In this document: positions 8,454-17,406 of the stretch, one piece after another
How the letters are laid out: every line of letters starts with the position of its first letter
How positions within the stretch are numbered: position 1 is the stretch's first letter
Assembly: GCF_004364935.1 (NCBI RefSeq)
Contig: NZ_SOBT01000009.1
Coordinates: 748,898 to 812,897 of the forward strand
DNA: 64,000 nt
Source: Panacagrimonas perspica
GTDB taxonomy: Bacteria; Pseudomonadota; Gammaproteobacteria; Nevskiales; Nevskiaceae
Direction: 5' to 3'
The notes under the pieces: model-generated
What the model was told of the DNA's origin: nothing
Database searches by the model: none
What the model saw: the letters and a program-made list of their open reading frames with translations, nothing else
Translations under genes and position numbers: made by a program

Positions 8454-9743
8454 ATGGACTCTTCGCCCACCCGTCGCACCGCCCGCCTGCTCGGCGTCGG
8501 CGCGCGCACCTTGGGGCGCTCGCTGCTCAAGCGCCTGCCGGGCGGTGACGCGGCACAGCGCAAGGTCGATTACTGGACCGACGTGGGTCGAGATTGGGCG
8601 CAGACGCTGGGCGAGATGCGCGGCGCGGCGATGAAGCTGGGCCAGCTCGCGTCGCAATACGCGGACGTGCTGCCGCCGCAACTCGCGGAGCAGTTGAAGA
8701 AGCTGCAGAACGCGGCCGAGCCGATCCCGTTTGCCAAGGTCGAGGCCGCACTGGCCGAACGCTGGAGCGCGGAGCAGCGCGCGCAGGTGGCGCACATCGA
8801 GCCCAAGGCGCTGGCGTCGGCCAGCATCGGACAGGTGCATCGCGCGCGGCTCGCGGATGGCCGTGACGTGGTCGTGAAGGTTCGCTATCCGGGCGTCGAG
8901 CGGGCCGTGGACGCGGACCTCACGCAGCTGCGCCGGCTGATCGGCATGTCCAAGCTGCTGCCGGTGGACGACTCGGCGATGGACAAGCTGATGGGCGAAG
9001 TGCGCGCGCGCTTTCGCGATGAAACGGATTACGGCACGGAGCTGGTCCATCTGCGCCTGCTGCGCGCGGACGCCGCGCTGCCGGGCATCGTCTATCCCGA
9101 GCCGCTGGAATCGCTGTGCGGTCCCGGCGTGCTGGTGCTCAGCGAAGAGCCGGGCGTGTCGCTGGAAATGGCGCGCACCTGGTCGCAGCAACGGCGCGAT
9201 GCGCTGGCGCTCACGCTGTGCCGCTGGCTCGCGCACCAGCTGTTCGTGGCGCACGCGGTGCACGCGGATCCGCACCCCGGCAATTTCGCGTTTCGTGAAG
9301 AGACCGGCGAGATCGTGGTGTACGACTTCGGTTGCGTGAAGCGCGTGCCGCCGGCGGTGGTGGCGGACGTGCGCGAGATCATCGATGCGTTCTCGGAACG
9401 AAACTGGCCGCGCACGCACGCGGCGCTGGACCGTCTCGGCGGGCTCGCGGACAAGACCCCGCTGAAGCTGATCGAACCGCTGTACCGCGACATCGAGCGC
9501 CTGATGACGCAGCCGCTGGCCAATCCCGACGGCTTCGATTTTTCCGACCCGGCGTTCATCCCGGCGCTGCGCGACAACGCGCGCGCGCATCTGGGGCTGA
9601 CGTTCAAGTTCAAGCCGGTCACCGACATGGTGTTCGTGCTGCGCGCCGTGAGCGGGTTGTACTGGTTGATGCGGGGGCTGGGTGCGCGGGTGGATCTGAA
9701 TGCGGTGCTGGCCGAGCATGGCTTGACGCTGCGGCGCCCGTAG
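8454..9743 (+). CDS. ABC1/UbiB (AarF) family atypical kinase
   Basis: Predicted 429 residues. Hallmarks of the UbiB/ABC1/ADCK kinase-like family are visible: the KxGQ motif in MKLGQLAS, the alanine-rich loop ASIGQVH, the VVKVRYPG lysine, and VHADPHPGNF followed by YDFG. These proteins are ATPases needed for ubiquinone or other lipid metabolism. Length is shorter than UbiB itself (about 540) and there is no C-terminal membrane anchor, so it is more like the soluble AarF/ABC1 paralogues. I start at the ATG at 8454, where the conserved helix begins. The TAG stop (9741-9743) is the first part of a downstream repeat element. Confidence 0.88.
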   Translation: MDSSPTRRTARLLGVGARTLGRSLLKRLPGGDAAQRKVDYWTDVGRDWAQTLGEMRGAAMKLGQLASQYADVLPPQLAEQLKKLQNAAEPIPFAKVEAALAERWSAEQRAQVAHIEPKALASASIGQVHRARLADGRDVVVKVRYPGVERAVDADLTQLRRLIGMSKLLPVDDSAMDKLMGEVRARFRDETDYGTELVHLRLLRADAALPGIVYPEPLESLCGPGVLVLSEEPGVSLEMARTWSQQRRDALALTLCRWLAHQLFVAHAVHADPHPGNFAFREETGEIVVYDFGCVKRVPPAVVADVREIIDAFSERNWPRTHAALDRLGGLADKTPLKLIEPLYRDIERLMTQPLANPDGFDFSDPAFIPALRDNARAHLGLTFKFKPVTDMVFVLRAVSGLYWLMRGLGARVDLNAVLAEHGLTLRRP

Positions 9744-9807
9744 CCCGGGTGAAACCCGGGGTGCCTGCCCGCTGAACGAGAGAAACCCCGAGTTTCACCC
9801 GGGCTAC
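9740..9807. repeat. Two-arm palindromic intergenic repeat, copy 6
   Basis: TGAAAC-type copy of 68 bases. Its first bases GTAG overlap the end of the AarF/UbiB gene, whose stop codon is the TAG at 9741-9743. Confidence 0.92.
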
Positions 9808-9870
9808 GGTTCTCCCTCCCCCGGCCTGCGCCGCTAGCGGAGTACAGTCGGGAACACTCGGGGAAGGGAG

Positions 9871-10578
9871 ATGGCGATGACGGCGCGTGCGGACATTCTC
9901 GGCAACAAACACGACATCCTGAAACTCAAGGCCGACAAGAAGACCGGCGCGGTCGAACTGTCCGACAAGTTGTTCGAGAACTTCGTGATGTACGCGAAGG
10001 CCAACTGGCTCTACCAGGCACAGCCTGGCGCCCAGAAAGCGGCCGATGCCCTGGCCGCAACCGGTCCCGCGACGCTGGCCTGCGGCACGATCCGCGAAGC
10101 GCTCAAGCTCATGCTGCGCGAGGACCTCGAGCAGACGGCGGTGAACGAGGACATCAACAGCTACTTCCTCACCAAGCCGGGCCTCAAGTGCTATGACGCG
10201 CGCGTCACCGGCAATCTCTTCGACGAAACGGGCGCCGGCAACGCGCTGGCCTGCCACTTCAGCACCCATTACTTCATCAAGTGCAACGGCAAGTGGTACG
10301 ACCCGTGTCTGACCGCGCAGTACTTCACGCGCGAAGGCCCGGTGCAGGCCTACACCGAGAAGGTCGGGCCGACGTCCGCCAACTCGATCGCCAGTTTGCG
10401 CAAGGCCGGGACGGGTCCGGCACTGATGGTCTTCAAGCTCGAACCCGGGCGTTCCGTGCCGGGCTTCGGCTCGGTGTGGAAGCTCATCAGGAAGAATGAG
10501 CTCAAGGCCGCGGTGACGCAGCTCGATCTCGTGAAGGCGAAGGCCGATCCGGATCTGAAGGCGGCGAAGTGGGTGTGA
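9871..10578 (+). CDS. Hypothetical protein with transglutaminase-like Cys-His-Asp pattern
   Basis: A 235-residue protein that I cannot assign to a named family. It has no signal peptide. The spacing of Cys71 (LACGTIREAL), His133 (HFSTHYFIKC) and Asp144 (GKWYDPCL) matches the Cys-His-Asp order and local sequence flavour of the transglutaminase/papain-like core, where the aspartate often sits in a W-Y-D turn. This is pattern-level inference. Extra cysteines occur at 107, 128, 138 and 146. Two ATGs compete: 9871, and 9877, which has the better spacing from the GGGAG at 9866-9870. Isolated between two repeat copies. Confidence 0.7.
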   Translation: MAMTARADILGNKHDILKLKADKKTGAVELSDKLFENFVMYAKANWLYQAQPGAQKAADALAATGPATLACGTIREALKLMLREDLEQTAVNEDINSYFLTKPGLKCYDARVTGNLFDETGAGNALACHFSTHYFIKCNGKWYDPCLTAQYFTREGPVQAYTEKVGPTSANSIASLRKAGTGPALMVFKLEPGRSVPGFGSVWKLIRKNELKAAVTQLDLVKAKADPDLKAAKWV

Positions 10579-10598
10579 GCTGAAGGTCGGACGCGCCC

Positions 10599-10665
10599 GT
10601 AGCCCGGGTGAAACCCGGGATGGCTGCTCGTTGAACGAGGGAACCCCGGGTTTCACCCGGGCTAC
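10599..10665. repeat. Two-arm palindromic intergenic repeat, copy 7
   Basis: TGAAAC-type copy, 67 bases, GTAGCCCGGGTGAAACCCGG and its complement. It separates the convergent 3' ends of the transglutaminase-like gene and the amidase. Confidence 0.92.
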
Positions 10666-10680
10666 GGTGTTCCGCTTGCC

Positions 10681-12117
10681 TTACGCGTAATTCGGCGCCC
10701 TGCGCCCCGCCCACGGCGCGGCCTGCTCGAGCTGACCTGCGAGGCTGTACAGCGTCTCCTCGTCGCCCAGGTGCCCGACGAACTGCATCGCCATCGGCAG
10801 CCCTGATTTGGCCTGCCACAGCGGCAGCATCACGGCAGGTTGTCCGGTGGTGTTGAACAGCGCGGTGAACGTCGAATAGTTCTGGATGATGTGGTTCCAC
10901 CAGCCCAGCATGTCGAGGTTCGGCGCGTTCTGATCCAGCTCGCCGAGCTTCGCGACATCACGCCCCAGGCCCGGCGTCAGCACGAGGTCGTAACCGCGCA
11001 TCGCGGTGCAGACGCTGCGCGTGATTGCGTTCTGCTGCGCCATCGCCTCCTCGATCTGGAACGCGCGCAGCGACTTGCCGTACTCGTACACGGTCAGCGT
11101 CACGCGCTCGGCGGTGTCGGGGCCGATCTTGCGGCCAGTGGCCTGCGAGAACTGCTCCATGTAATAGCCCAGCGTCGTCGCCCACAGGCGAATCGTGGAT
11201 TCGTTGAACGTCGGCGCGTCGTACTCGAACTTCAGCGGCTCGCACACGTGGCCCAGGCTCTCCAGCAGCTTCACGGTGTCGGCGAGGCGCGCGAGATTCT
11301 CCGGCGCCGTCTTCATCGCGCCCGGCAGGCCGTCGACGACGCCGATGCGAAGACGCCGGGGCGTGGTCATCGCGCTGGCGAGGAAGCCGCGCTTCGGCGG
11401 CTGCGCCGCGTAGAAGTGGCCATCGTCGGGACCGTGGATCGCATCGAGCAGCGCGGCCGAATCGCGCACCGTGCGCGTCTCGACGAACTCCACGCCCAGG
11501 CCCCACAGCAGCGCGCCGAAGTCCGGTCCGCCCGGCGTGCGGCCACGCGACACCTTCATGCCGACCAGGCCGTTGACGGCCGCGGGGATGCGGATCGATC
11601 CGCCGCCGTCGTTGGCGTGCGCGATGGGCACCATGCCGCTGCCCACCGCGGCGCCAGCGCCGCCGGATGATCCACCGGCGGAGTAGCCGAGATTCCAGGG
11701 ATTGCGCGTGGGGCCATAGAGCAGCGCCTCGCTGTTGGCGTTGAACGCCATCTCGGGCAGTGTCGTGGTGCCCACCGTCACCAGGCCCGCCGCGCGGCAG
11801 CGCTGCATCATCACGGTGTCGACGTCGTAGCGCATGCCCTCGGCAAGGCGCGAGCCGGCCGACGACACCATGCCCTTGAAGTGCATGCCGAACTCCTTCA
11901 CCAGGAAGGGCACGCCGCGGAACGGACCCATCGGCAGGTTCTTGATCTCGCCCATCGCGTGGTCGCGCAGCTTCTGCACGACGCAGTTCACCTTCGGGTT
12001 CATGCGTTCGATGGCGTCGATCGCGCTGTCGACGAGGTCCTCCGGCGAGACCTCCTTGCGGCGCACCAGGTCGGCGAGGCCGAGGCCGTCGTACTTCGAG
12101 TATTCCTTGAGGATCAT
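10681..12117 (-). CDS. Amidase (amidase signature family)
   Basis: Predicted 478-residue amidase that cleaves carboxamides with a Ser-Ser-Lys triad. Lys74 lies in GVPFLVKEFG. The glycine/serine-rich signature GYSAGGSSGGAGAAVGSG supplies the cis-Ser (Ser150/151), and Ser174 in DGGGSIRIPA is the nucleophile. Length matches stand-alone amidases such as 6-aminohexanoate-cyclic-dimer hydrolase types, and there is no gatB or gatC nearby, so it is not the Glu-tRNA amidotransferase. No signal peptide. The start MILKEYSKYDGLGL at 12117 is the usual family beginning. Substrate unknown. Confidence 0.9.
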   Translation of the reverse strand: MILKEYSKYDGLGLADLVRRKEVSPEDLVDSAIDAIERMNPKVNCVVQKLRDHAMGEIKNLPMGPFRGVPFLVKEFGMHFKGMVSSAGSRLAEGMRYDVDTVMMQRCRAAGLVTVGTTTLPEMAFNANSEALLYGPTRNPWNLGYSAGGSSGGAGAAVGSGMVPIAHANDGGGSIRIPAAVNGLVGMKVSRGRTPGGPDFGALLWGLGVEFVETRTVRDSAALLDAIHGPDDGHFYAAQPPKRGFLASAMTTPRRLRIGVVDGLPGAMKTAPENLARLADTVKLLESLGHVCEPLKFEYDAPTFNESTIRLWATTLGYYMEQFSQATGRKIGPDTAERVTLTVYEYGKSLRAFQIEEAMAQQNAITRSVCTAMRGYDLVLTPGLGRDVAKLGELDQNAPNLDMLGWWNHIIQNYSTFTALFNTTGQPAVMLPLWQAKSGLPMAMQFVGHLGDEETLYSLAGQLEQAAPWAGRRAPNYA

Positions 12118-12213
12118 GGGGCGCGCCTTTCGTTCGGGTCGTTGTGGGACGCAGGGATCATCGAACTCGCCCCCCATGCTCACAATGACCCGGTTGGGTC
12201 ATTTGTGACGCCC

Positions 12214-12280
12214 GTAGCCCGGACGAAGTCCGGGGTTCCCCTCGCATAGGGAGCGCAACCCCGGACTTCGTCCGGGCTAC
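12214..12280. repeat. Two-arm palindromic intergenic repeat, copy 8
   Basis: ACGAAGT-type copy of 67 bases. Its right end (complement reads CCG TAG) provides the stop codon of the minus-strand LuxR gene at 12277-12279. Confidence 0.92.
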
Positions 12281-13002
12281 GGGGACAGCAGTCCCTGCCC
12301 CATCGCGTGCGCCACCGCTTGCGCCACCGTATGCGCACCAAGCTTCTCCATCGCCGACTTGCGCTGTCGCCGCACGGTCTCCACCGAGCGGTGCACGCGG
12401 CGCGCGGTCTCGGGCGCACTCAGGCCGGCGGCGGCGTGCGACAACATCTCGCGCTCGCGCGGCGACAGCTTGGTGACGCGCGGCGTGTCGGCGCGCAGTC
12501 CGAAGCGCGACGCGACGGCGGCGTGGAACTCGTGCGCCATCACGAACAACTGGTCGGTGACCCGTGCCTGCTGCGTGCGCCACGCGCTGTGTCCTTCGTG
12601 CGCCACCGCCGTGACGAACGCGAAGCCGCCGTCGGGCAGATGGATGGGCACGGAGAGCCCATCCTCGATTCCAAAATTCTCGACGTAGGCGAGCGCTTCC
12701 TTCTGCAGCGGCGTGAGCCAGCCCGCCCCTTTCACGTGCTGCCAGTCGAGCGGCAGCGTGCGCGGATAACTGGCGACGAGGAAGGGGTCGACGCGGCTGA
12801 AGCGCGACCATCCCGTCCTCACGCGCGCCGGCCAGTTGCGCCACGCGATGTCGGGTGCGTTGTATTGCCCGTCCGGCGTGCGTGCCCGGCGCATGAAGCC
12901 ATAGTCGACGGCGTCGAAGCCCAGCGCGTGCGTGGCTTCCGCGAGACGGTCGAGCGCGACGTCGAACGAACGGGCGCGGTGGAAACCGGTTTCGATCTGC
13001 AT
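12277..13002 (-). CDS. LuxR-family regulator (autoinducer-binding type, LuxR solo)
   Basis: Predicted 241 residues. An N-terminal autoinducer-binding domain (about 15-160) precedes a GerE/LuxR helix-turn-helix (about 178-235, LSPREREML and SVETVRRQRKSAMEKL). In the ligand domain, Asp72-Pro73 and Trp87 are kept. The positions that align with TraR Trp57 and Tyr61 appear to be Val61 and Trp65 (PARVRTGW). No LuxI-type synthase is in the window, so it looks like a solo receptor. The start at 13002 has GGAG about 7 bases upstream. The stop codon lies inside repeat copy 8. Ligand and targets are unknown. Confidence 0.88.
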   Translation of the reverse strand: MQIETGFHRARSFDVALDRLAEATHALGFDAVDYGFMRRARTPDGQYNAPDIAWRNWPARVRTGWSRFSRVDPFLVASYPRTLPLDWQHVKGAGWLTPLQKEALAYVENFGIEDGLSVPIHLPDGGFAFVTAVAHEGHSAWRTQQARVTDQLFVMAHEFHAAVASRFGLRADTPRVTKLSPREREMLSHAAAGLSAPETARRVHRSVETVRRQRKSAMEKLGAHTVAQAVAHAMGQGLLSP

Positions 13003-13206
13003 GGCACATCTCCTCGCTGCGATCACCGGACCGCGTCGAGGCGGGCCGGGATCCGGGTCGAAGACCTGGATCGACCTAGCGTATCGGCGCAGGGGTCGCG
13101 TGGCCATTGCGGGCTTTCCTGCGCTCCGCGCCGACGGACGCTCTACGTCGGCGGGAAGGTGCTCTCCTTCCCCCGCGGCAGCGGGCAGAGGGGCAAAGCG
13201 GGTGCG

Positions 13207-13851
13207 TCAGCTCGCCTTGCGAAACGTCAGGTTGATGCGCAACTCCCCGAGCAGCGGATGCTGCGCCGCCTTGATCGGCTGAACACCGTGATACCGCAGC
13301 CTTGAAGGCCCGCCCCAGACGACGACATCACCGTGGACCAGCGGGACGCGCTGCTGCTTGTCGGCACGCTGGTCGCCACCGAACAGGAACGTGGCCGGCA
13401 CGCCGAGCGAAACCGACACGATCGGATGCGCGTAATTCCCCTCGTCGCGATCCTGGTGCAGGGTCAGGCGTGCGCCGGGTTCGTAGCGGTTCACCAGGCA
13501 GGCGTCCGGCTTGAAGCCTTCGAACCCGGCCGCGGCGGCGGCGCGATCCGCCAGATCCGCGAACAGCGCCGGCATCGACGGCCACGGCTGGCCGTTGAGC
13601 GGATCGATGGCGTCGTAGCGATACCCGCGCCGATCGCTGACCCAGCCGAGCCGGCCGCAGTTGGTCATCGCCACTGACATCGTGTGGCCACCGGGCGTGA
13701 CGAGATGACGGAACGGCGACTGCGCCGTGATGGCGTCGACGGCCGCGAGCAGATCGTGCTGATCGTCGAGCGCGAAGCCGCGCAGCACGACCGCGCCCGG
13801 TGCGAGCGCTTCGGTTCCGGTGTGCGGCGCGGTGTCGGCGAACAGGTCCAT
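13207..13851 (-). CDS. alkB: DNA oxidative demethylase AlkB
   Basis: Predicted 214-residue Fe(II)/2-oxoglutarate dioxygenase that reverses 1-methyladenine and 3-methylcytosine damage in DNA and RNA. Iron ligands His132, Asp134 (LHQDRDE) and His188 (RYHGV) are present, and Arg205 and Arg211 (LRINLTFR) bind 2-oxoglutarate. These fall one residue from the E. coli positions 131, 133, 187, 204 and 210, and the length (216 in E. coli) also fits. It follows a second 2OG oxygenase and ada on the same strand, with a 13-base gap, so the three likely form an alkylation-response operon controlled by Ada. Confidence 0.96.
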   Translation of the reverse strand: MDLFADTAPHTGTEALAPGAVVLRGFALDDQHDLLAAVDAITAQSPFRHLVTPGGHTMSVAMTNCGRLGWVSDRRGYRYDAIDPLNGQPWPSMPALFADLADRAAAAAGFEGFKPDACLVNRYEPGARLTLHQDRDEGNYAHPIVSVSLGVPATFLFGGDQRADKQQRVPLVHGDVVVWGGPSRLRYHGVQPIKAAQHPLLGELRINLTFRKAS

Positions 13852-13864
13852 CGCGCGTCGCGAT

Positions 13865-14611
13865 TCAGGTGGCGTCGTGGAAGATCACGCCGAGCGTGTG
13901 CCGGTGACCCGAGCGCAAGCGGCTCACGCCATGCCGCAGATTCACGCGATAGACGCCGCGCGATCCGTTCACCGGCCGGTGATGCACGGCGAACACGATG
14001 GCGTCGCCCTGCTGCAGCGGCACCACCTCGGCGACGGACTGCATCCGCGGGCGCTGCTCGGTCAGCACGAACTCGCCGCCGGTGAAATCCTCTTCCGGTT
14101 TCGACAGCAGCACGGCCAGCTGCAGCGGAAACGCGTGCTCGCCGTAGAGATCCTGGTGCAGGCAGTTGTAGTCGTCGGCGCCGTAGCGCAGCAGCAAGGG
14201 CGTCGGACGCTTCTGCCCAGCGGAGTGGCAGCGCTGCACGAAATCGGCGTGCGTCGCGGGATACTGCACGTCGATCTTCATCGCCTGGCTCCAGCGATTG
14301 GCCAGCGGCGCCAGGTGCGGATACACGCCGGTGCGCAAGGTCGCGACCAGATCCGGCAACGGGTACGCGAAATACTGGTACTCGCCGCGGCCGTAGCCGT
14401 GACGCGCCATGACGATGCGGCTGCGAAACAGCGCCGCTTCGTCGTAGAGCGCAATGGCGGACGCGCATTGCGTGGCGTCGAGCAGCTTGGGGATCACGGC
14501 GTAGCCGTGCGCGTTCAGATCGTCGTGGACGTTCTGCCAGTCGATGGCGTCGAGGCGCCGCACGAGCGCGTCGTGCGGCGTCCCATCCGCTTCGCGAAGC
14601 ACCGCGCTCAA
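13865..14611 (-). CDS. 2-oxoglutarate-Fe(II) oxygenase between ada and alkB
   Basis: Predicted 248-residue dioxygenase. The HxD iron motif is His152/Asp154 (NCLHQDLYG), and the distal His and Arg are probably in VNLRHGVSRLR (His227, Arg231). It belongs to the prolyl-hydroxylase-like 2OG-Fe(II) family found next to ada in other proteobacteria. Substrate is unknown; context suggests a role in alkylation repair or response. I chose the TTG whose complement is at 14609-14611: it overlaps the ada stop as TTGA and has GAGG 7 bases upstream. An in-frame GTG at 14602 is the alternative, and no ATG lies near. Confidence 0.85.
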   Translation of the reverse strand: MSAVLREADGTPHDALVRRLDAIDWQNVHDDLNAHGYAVIPKLLDATQCASAIALYDEAALFRSRIVMARHGYGRGEYQYFAYPLPDLVATLRTGVYPHLAPLANRWSQAMKIDVQYPATHADFVQRCHSAGQKRPTPLLLRYGADDYNCLHQDLYGEHAFPLQLAVLLSKPEEDFTGGEFVLTEQRPRMQSVAEVVPLQQGDAIVFAVHHRPVNGSRGVYRVNLRHGVSRLRSGHRHTLGVIFHDAT

Positions 14612-15705
14612 GCGCGTGCCTCGCGATCGAGCAGGGCGCGCTTGCGCTCCACGCCCCAGCGGTAACCCGACAGCGCGCCGTCGTTGCGTACGACGCGATG
14701 GCAGGGAATGGCGACCGCGATCGCGTTGGCGCCGCAGGCCTGCGCCACCGCGCGCACCGCCTTGGGCATGTCGATGCGATTCGCGATGTCCGCGTAGCTC
14801 GCCGTCTGGCCGGCCGGAATCTCGCGCAGCGCCTGCCACACGCGCTGCTGGAACGCGGTTCCACGCACGTCGAGCGGAAGATCCAGACCCGTGCCCGGCG
14901 CTTCGACGAAGCCGACGATCTGCGCGACGCGCTGCTCGAACCCGGCGTCGCCGCCGACGAGCCTGGCCTTCGGGAAGCGGTCCTGGAGGTCGCGTGCGAG
15001 TGCTTCGGGATCGTCGCCGAGCAGGATCGCGCAGATGCCGCGCGCGCTTTCGGCGACCAGGATGGCGCCCAGCGAACAGTCGCCGATCGCGAATCGGATC
15101 TCGGTGTTCGCACCACCGTCGCGATAGGCCGTGGGCGTCATGCCGAGCAGCTCGTTGGATCGCGCGTAGAAGCGTCCGTTGGATCCGTAGCCCGCTTCGA
15201 AGATGGCGTCGGTCACGCTGCCGCCGTTCTTCACCAGCTCCTTGCGCACGACGCGGCCCCGGTGCGCCGCGGCGTAGGCCTTCGGCGTCAGGCCGGTGAC
15301 CGTCTTGAACACGCGGTGGAAGTGGAAGCGGCTGATGCCCGCCTGCTGCGCCAGTGCATCGAGGCTGGGCATTTCCTCCGAGGACTCGATCACGCGGCAG
15401 GCCTTCGTGACCTTCGCAGCGTGCTGTTCGACCAGCGAGGGCTGGTCGGGCTTGCAGCGCTTGCACGGCCGGAAGCCCGCGGCTTCGGCGGCGGCGGTCG
15501 TCAGGTGGAAGTCGACGTTCTCCGGACGCGCGGGGCGCGCGGCGCAGGAGGGACGGCAGTACACGCCGGTGGTCTTCACCGAATAGAAGAACTGTCCGTC
15601 GGCGCTCGCATCGCGTGCCTGCACGCGCGGCCAGCGCGGGTCGCCTTGCGTGCGGGCGGCGCGCTCGGCGGTGACAGCCTTGGTGGAATGGGTTGCGGTG
15701 TTCAT
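14608..15705 (-). CDS. ada: Bifunctional Ada: alkylation-response regulator and O6-methylguanine methyltransferase
   Basis: Predicted 365 residues with the full Ada layout. The N-terminal Zn domain has the methyl-acceptor pair Cys50/Cys54 (GVYCRPSC) and Cys81/Cys84 (CKRC). An AraC-type helix-turn-helix (about 105-185) comes next, then the methyltransferase domain with the catalytic IPCHRV motif. Ada repairs O6-methylguanine. When methylated on its N-domain by phosphotriesters it activates ada and alkB-type genes. It is first in a three-gene run with the 2OG oxygenase (TTGA overlap) and alkB. Start: the ATG complementary to 15703-15705, giving MNTATHSTK. Confidence 0.96.
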   Translation of the reverse strand: MNTATHSTKAVTAERAARTQGDPRWPRVQARDASADGQFFYSVKTTGVYCRPSCAARPARPENVDFHLTTAAAEAAGFRPCKRCKPDQPSLVEQHAAKVTKACRVIESSEEMPSLDALAQQAGISRFHFHRVFKTVTGLTPKAYAAAHRGRVVRKELVKNGGSVTDAIFEAGYGSNGRFYARSNELLGMTPTAYRDGGANTEIRFAIGDCSLGAILVAESARGICAILLGDDPEALARDLQDRFPKARLVGGDAGFEQRVAQIVGFVEAPGTGLDLPLDVRGTAFQQRVWQALREIPAGQTASYADIANRIDMPKAVRAVAQACGANAIAVAIPCHRVVRNDGALSGYRWGVERKRALLDREARA

Positions 15706-15814
15706 GGCCTCTGTCCCTCGTCTGGAACTGGATGGTGCAGGTGCCAATCTACGGCCCGATCCGAGCTTGCACACTCCGGGTCTTGCGGTCGAATTCGAAA
15801 GGTCCAAGAGCGAC

Positions 15815-15882
15815 GTAGCCCGGCCGAAGTCCGGGGCTCACCTCGCAATTCGAGCAGCGATCCCGGACTGCGTCCGGGCTAC
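15815..15882. repeat. Two-arm palindromic intergenic repeat, copy 9
   Basis: ACGAAGT-type copy, 68 bases, with changes on each arm (CCGAAGT on the left, ACTGCGT on the right) so pairing is imperfect. It lies between glpK and ada. Confidence 0.88.
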
Positions 15883-15908
15883 GGGGGCGTCGAATTCGCC
15901 GCGAACCA

Positions 15909-17390
15909 CTATTCCCCTGGCTGACTCCGCACCCGCTCCACCGCCGTCTGCCACCCGGCGTACAAGGCATCCGCCTTCTTCGACGCCAGCGCTGGCTTGA
16001 AGTGCGCCTCGGCCTCCCACAGCTTCGAGATGCTGTCGAGCGAGTCGTAGACACCGGCCTGCAGGCCGGCCGCGAACGCCGCGCCCAGCGCCGTGGTCTC
16101 GACCGTCGCGGGGCGCACGACGGCGACCTGCAGGATGTCGGCCAGCGACTGGGCGACGAAGTCGTTCACCACCATGCCGCCGTCGATGCGCAGCTCGGTG
16201 GGATCCATCGCGTCCTCGCGCATCGCGCCGAGAAGATCGCGCGTCTGGTAGCAGACGCTCTCCAGCGCGGCCCGCACGATGTGCGCGATGCCGGAGTTGC
16301 GCGTCAGGCCGAAGATCGCACCGCGCGCCTGCGGATCCCAGTACGGCGCGCCCAGACCGGTGAAGGCGGGGACCAGATACACGCCTTCGGTGTCCTCGAT
16401 CGAACGCGCGAGCTTCTCGGTGTCGCCGGCCGACTCGATCAGGTGCACCGCGTCGCGCAGCCACTGCACCGCCGCGCCGGCGACGAAGATGCTGCCTTCG
16501 AGCGCATACGTGGTCTTGCCGCCGAAGCGGTAGGCCACCGTCGACAGCAGCTTGTTGCGGCTGCGCACGAACTCTTCGCCGGTGTTGAGCACCATGAAGC
16601 AACCGGTGCCGTAGGTGCTCTTGATCATGCCGGGCGCAAAGCAGGCCTGGCCGACGGTGGCGGCCTGCTGGTCGCCGAGGATGCCGCGGATCGGGATGGC
16701 GCCGTCGAACAGCGCGCCGTCGGTGGCGCCGAATTCGGCGGCGCAATCCATGACCTCGGGCAGCAGCGCGCGCGGCACGCCGAAGAACGTCAGCAGCTCG
16801 TCGTCCCAGTCCTGCGTGCGCAGGTTGAACAGCGCCGTGCGTGATGCATTGCTGGCGTCGGTGGCGTGCACCTTGCCGCCGGTGAGCGTCCACAGCAGCC
16901 AGGAATCGATGGTGCCGAACGCCAGCTCGCCGTTCTCGGCGCGGGCGCGCGCTCCGTCCACGTGTTCCAGCATCCACGCGATCTTGGTCGCGGAGAAATA
17001 GGGATCGAGCAACAGGCCGGTGCGCTCCGACAGCCATTCGCTGCGATCGGCGTGCTTCGCACAGAAGTCCGCCGTGCGCCGGTCCTGCCAGACGATCGCT
17101 GGATGGATCGGCTTGCCGCTCTTGCGGTCCCAGATCACCGCGGTCTCACGCTGGTTGGTGATGCCGATGCCGGCGATGTCCTTGGCGCCGAGCTTCGCGG
17201 CCTTCAGCGCACCGCGCACGCAGGCGATGGCGTCGTCGCGAATCTGCAGCGCGTCGTGCTCGACCCAGCCCGGCTTCGGGAACGACTGCGGCAGTTCGAC
17301 CTGGTGCGTGCCGAGCTTGTGCCCGGCGGCGTCGAACACGATGGCGCGGGTGCTGGTGGTGCCCTGGTCGATGGCGAGCAGTGCCTTCAT
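15909..17390 (-). CDS. glpK: Glycerol kinase
   Basis: Predicted 493 residues, close to the usual 500. Glycerol kinase phosphorylates glycerol to glycerol-3-phosphate with ATP. The FGGY-kinase start [15 protein letters not shown], the catalytic region IVWQDRRT, the KSTYGTGCF phosphate loop and the late [12 protein letters not shown] segment are all there. No glpF or glpD lies nearby, so its partners are elsewhere. Repeat elements flank it on both sides, which suggests a single-gene transcript. Confidence 0.96.
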   Translation of the reverse strand: MKALLAIDQGTTSTRAIVFDAAGHKLGTHQVELPQSFPKPGWVEHDALQIRDDAIACVRGALKAAKLGAKDIAGIGITNQRETAVIWDRKSGKPIHPAIVWQDRRTADFCAKHADRSEWLSERTGLLLDPYFSATKIAWMLEHVDGARARAENGELAFGTIDSWLLWTLTGGKVHATDASNASRTALFNLRTQDWDDELLTFFGVPRALLPEVMDCAAEFGATDGALFDGAIPIRGILGDQQAATVGQACFAPGMIKSTYGTGCFMVLNTGEEFVRSRNKLLSTVAYRFGGKTTYALEGSIFVAGAAVQWLRDAVHLIESAGDTEKLARSIEDTEGVYLVPAFTGLGAPYWDPQARGAIFGLTRNSGIAHIVRAALESVCYQTRDLLGAMREDAMDPTELRIDGGMVVNDFVAQSLADILQVAVVRPATVETTALGAAFAAGLQAGVYDSLDSISKLWEAEAHFKPALASKKADALYAGWQTAVERVRSQPGE

Positions 17391-17406
17391 GAAGCGTTCC
17401 TCTGTC

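Noticed and set aside
10681-12117. GatA subunit of the Glu-tRNA amidotransferase
   Set aside because: It has the shared amidase signature, but gatB and gatC are absent and the flanking sequence fits stand-alone amidases.
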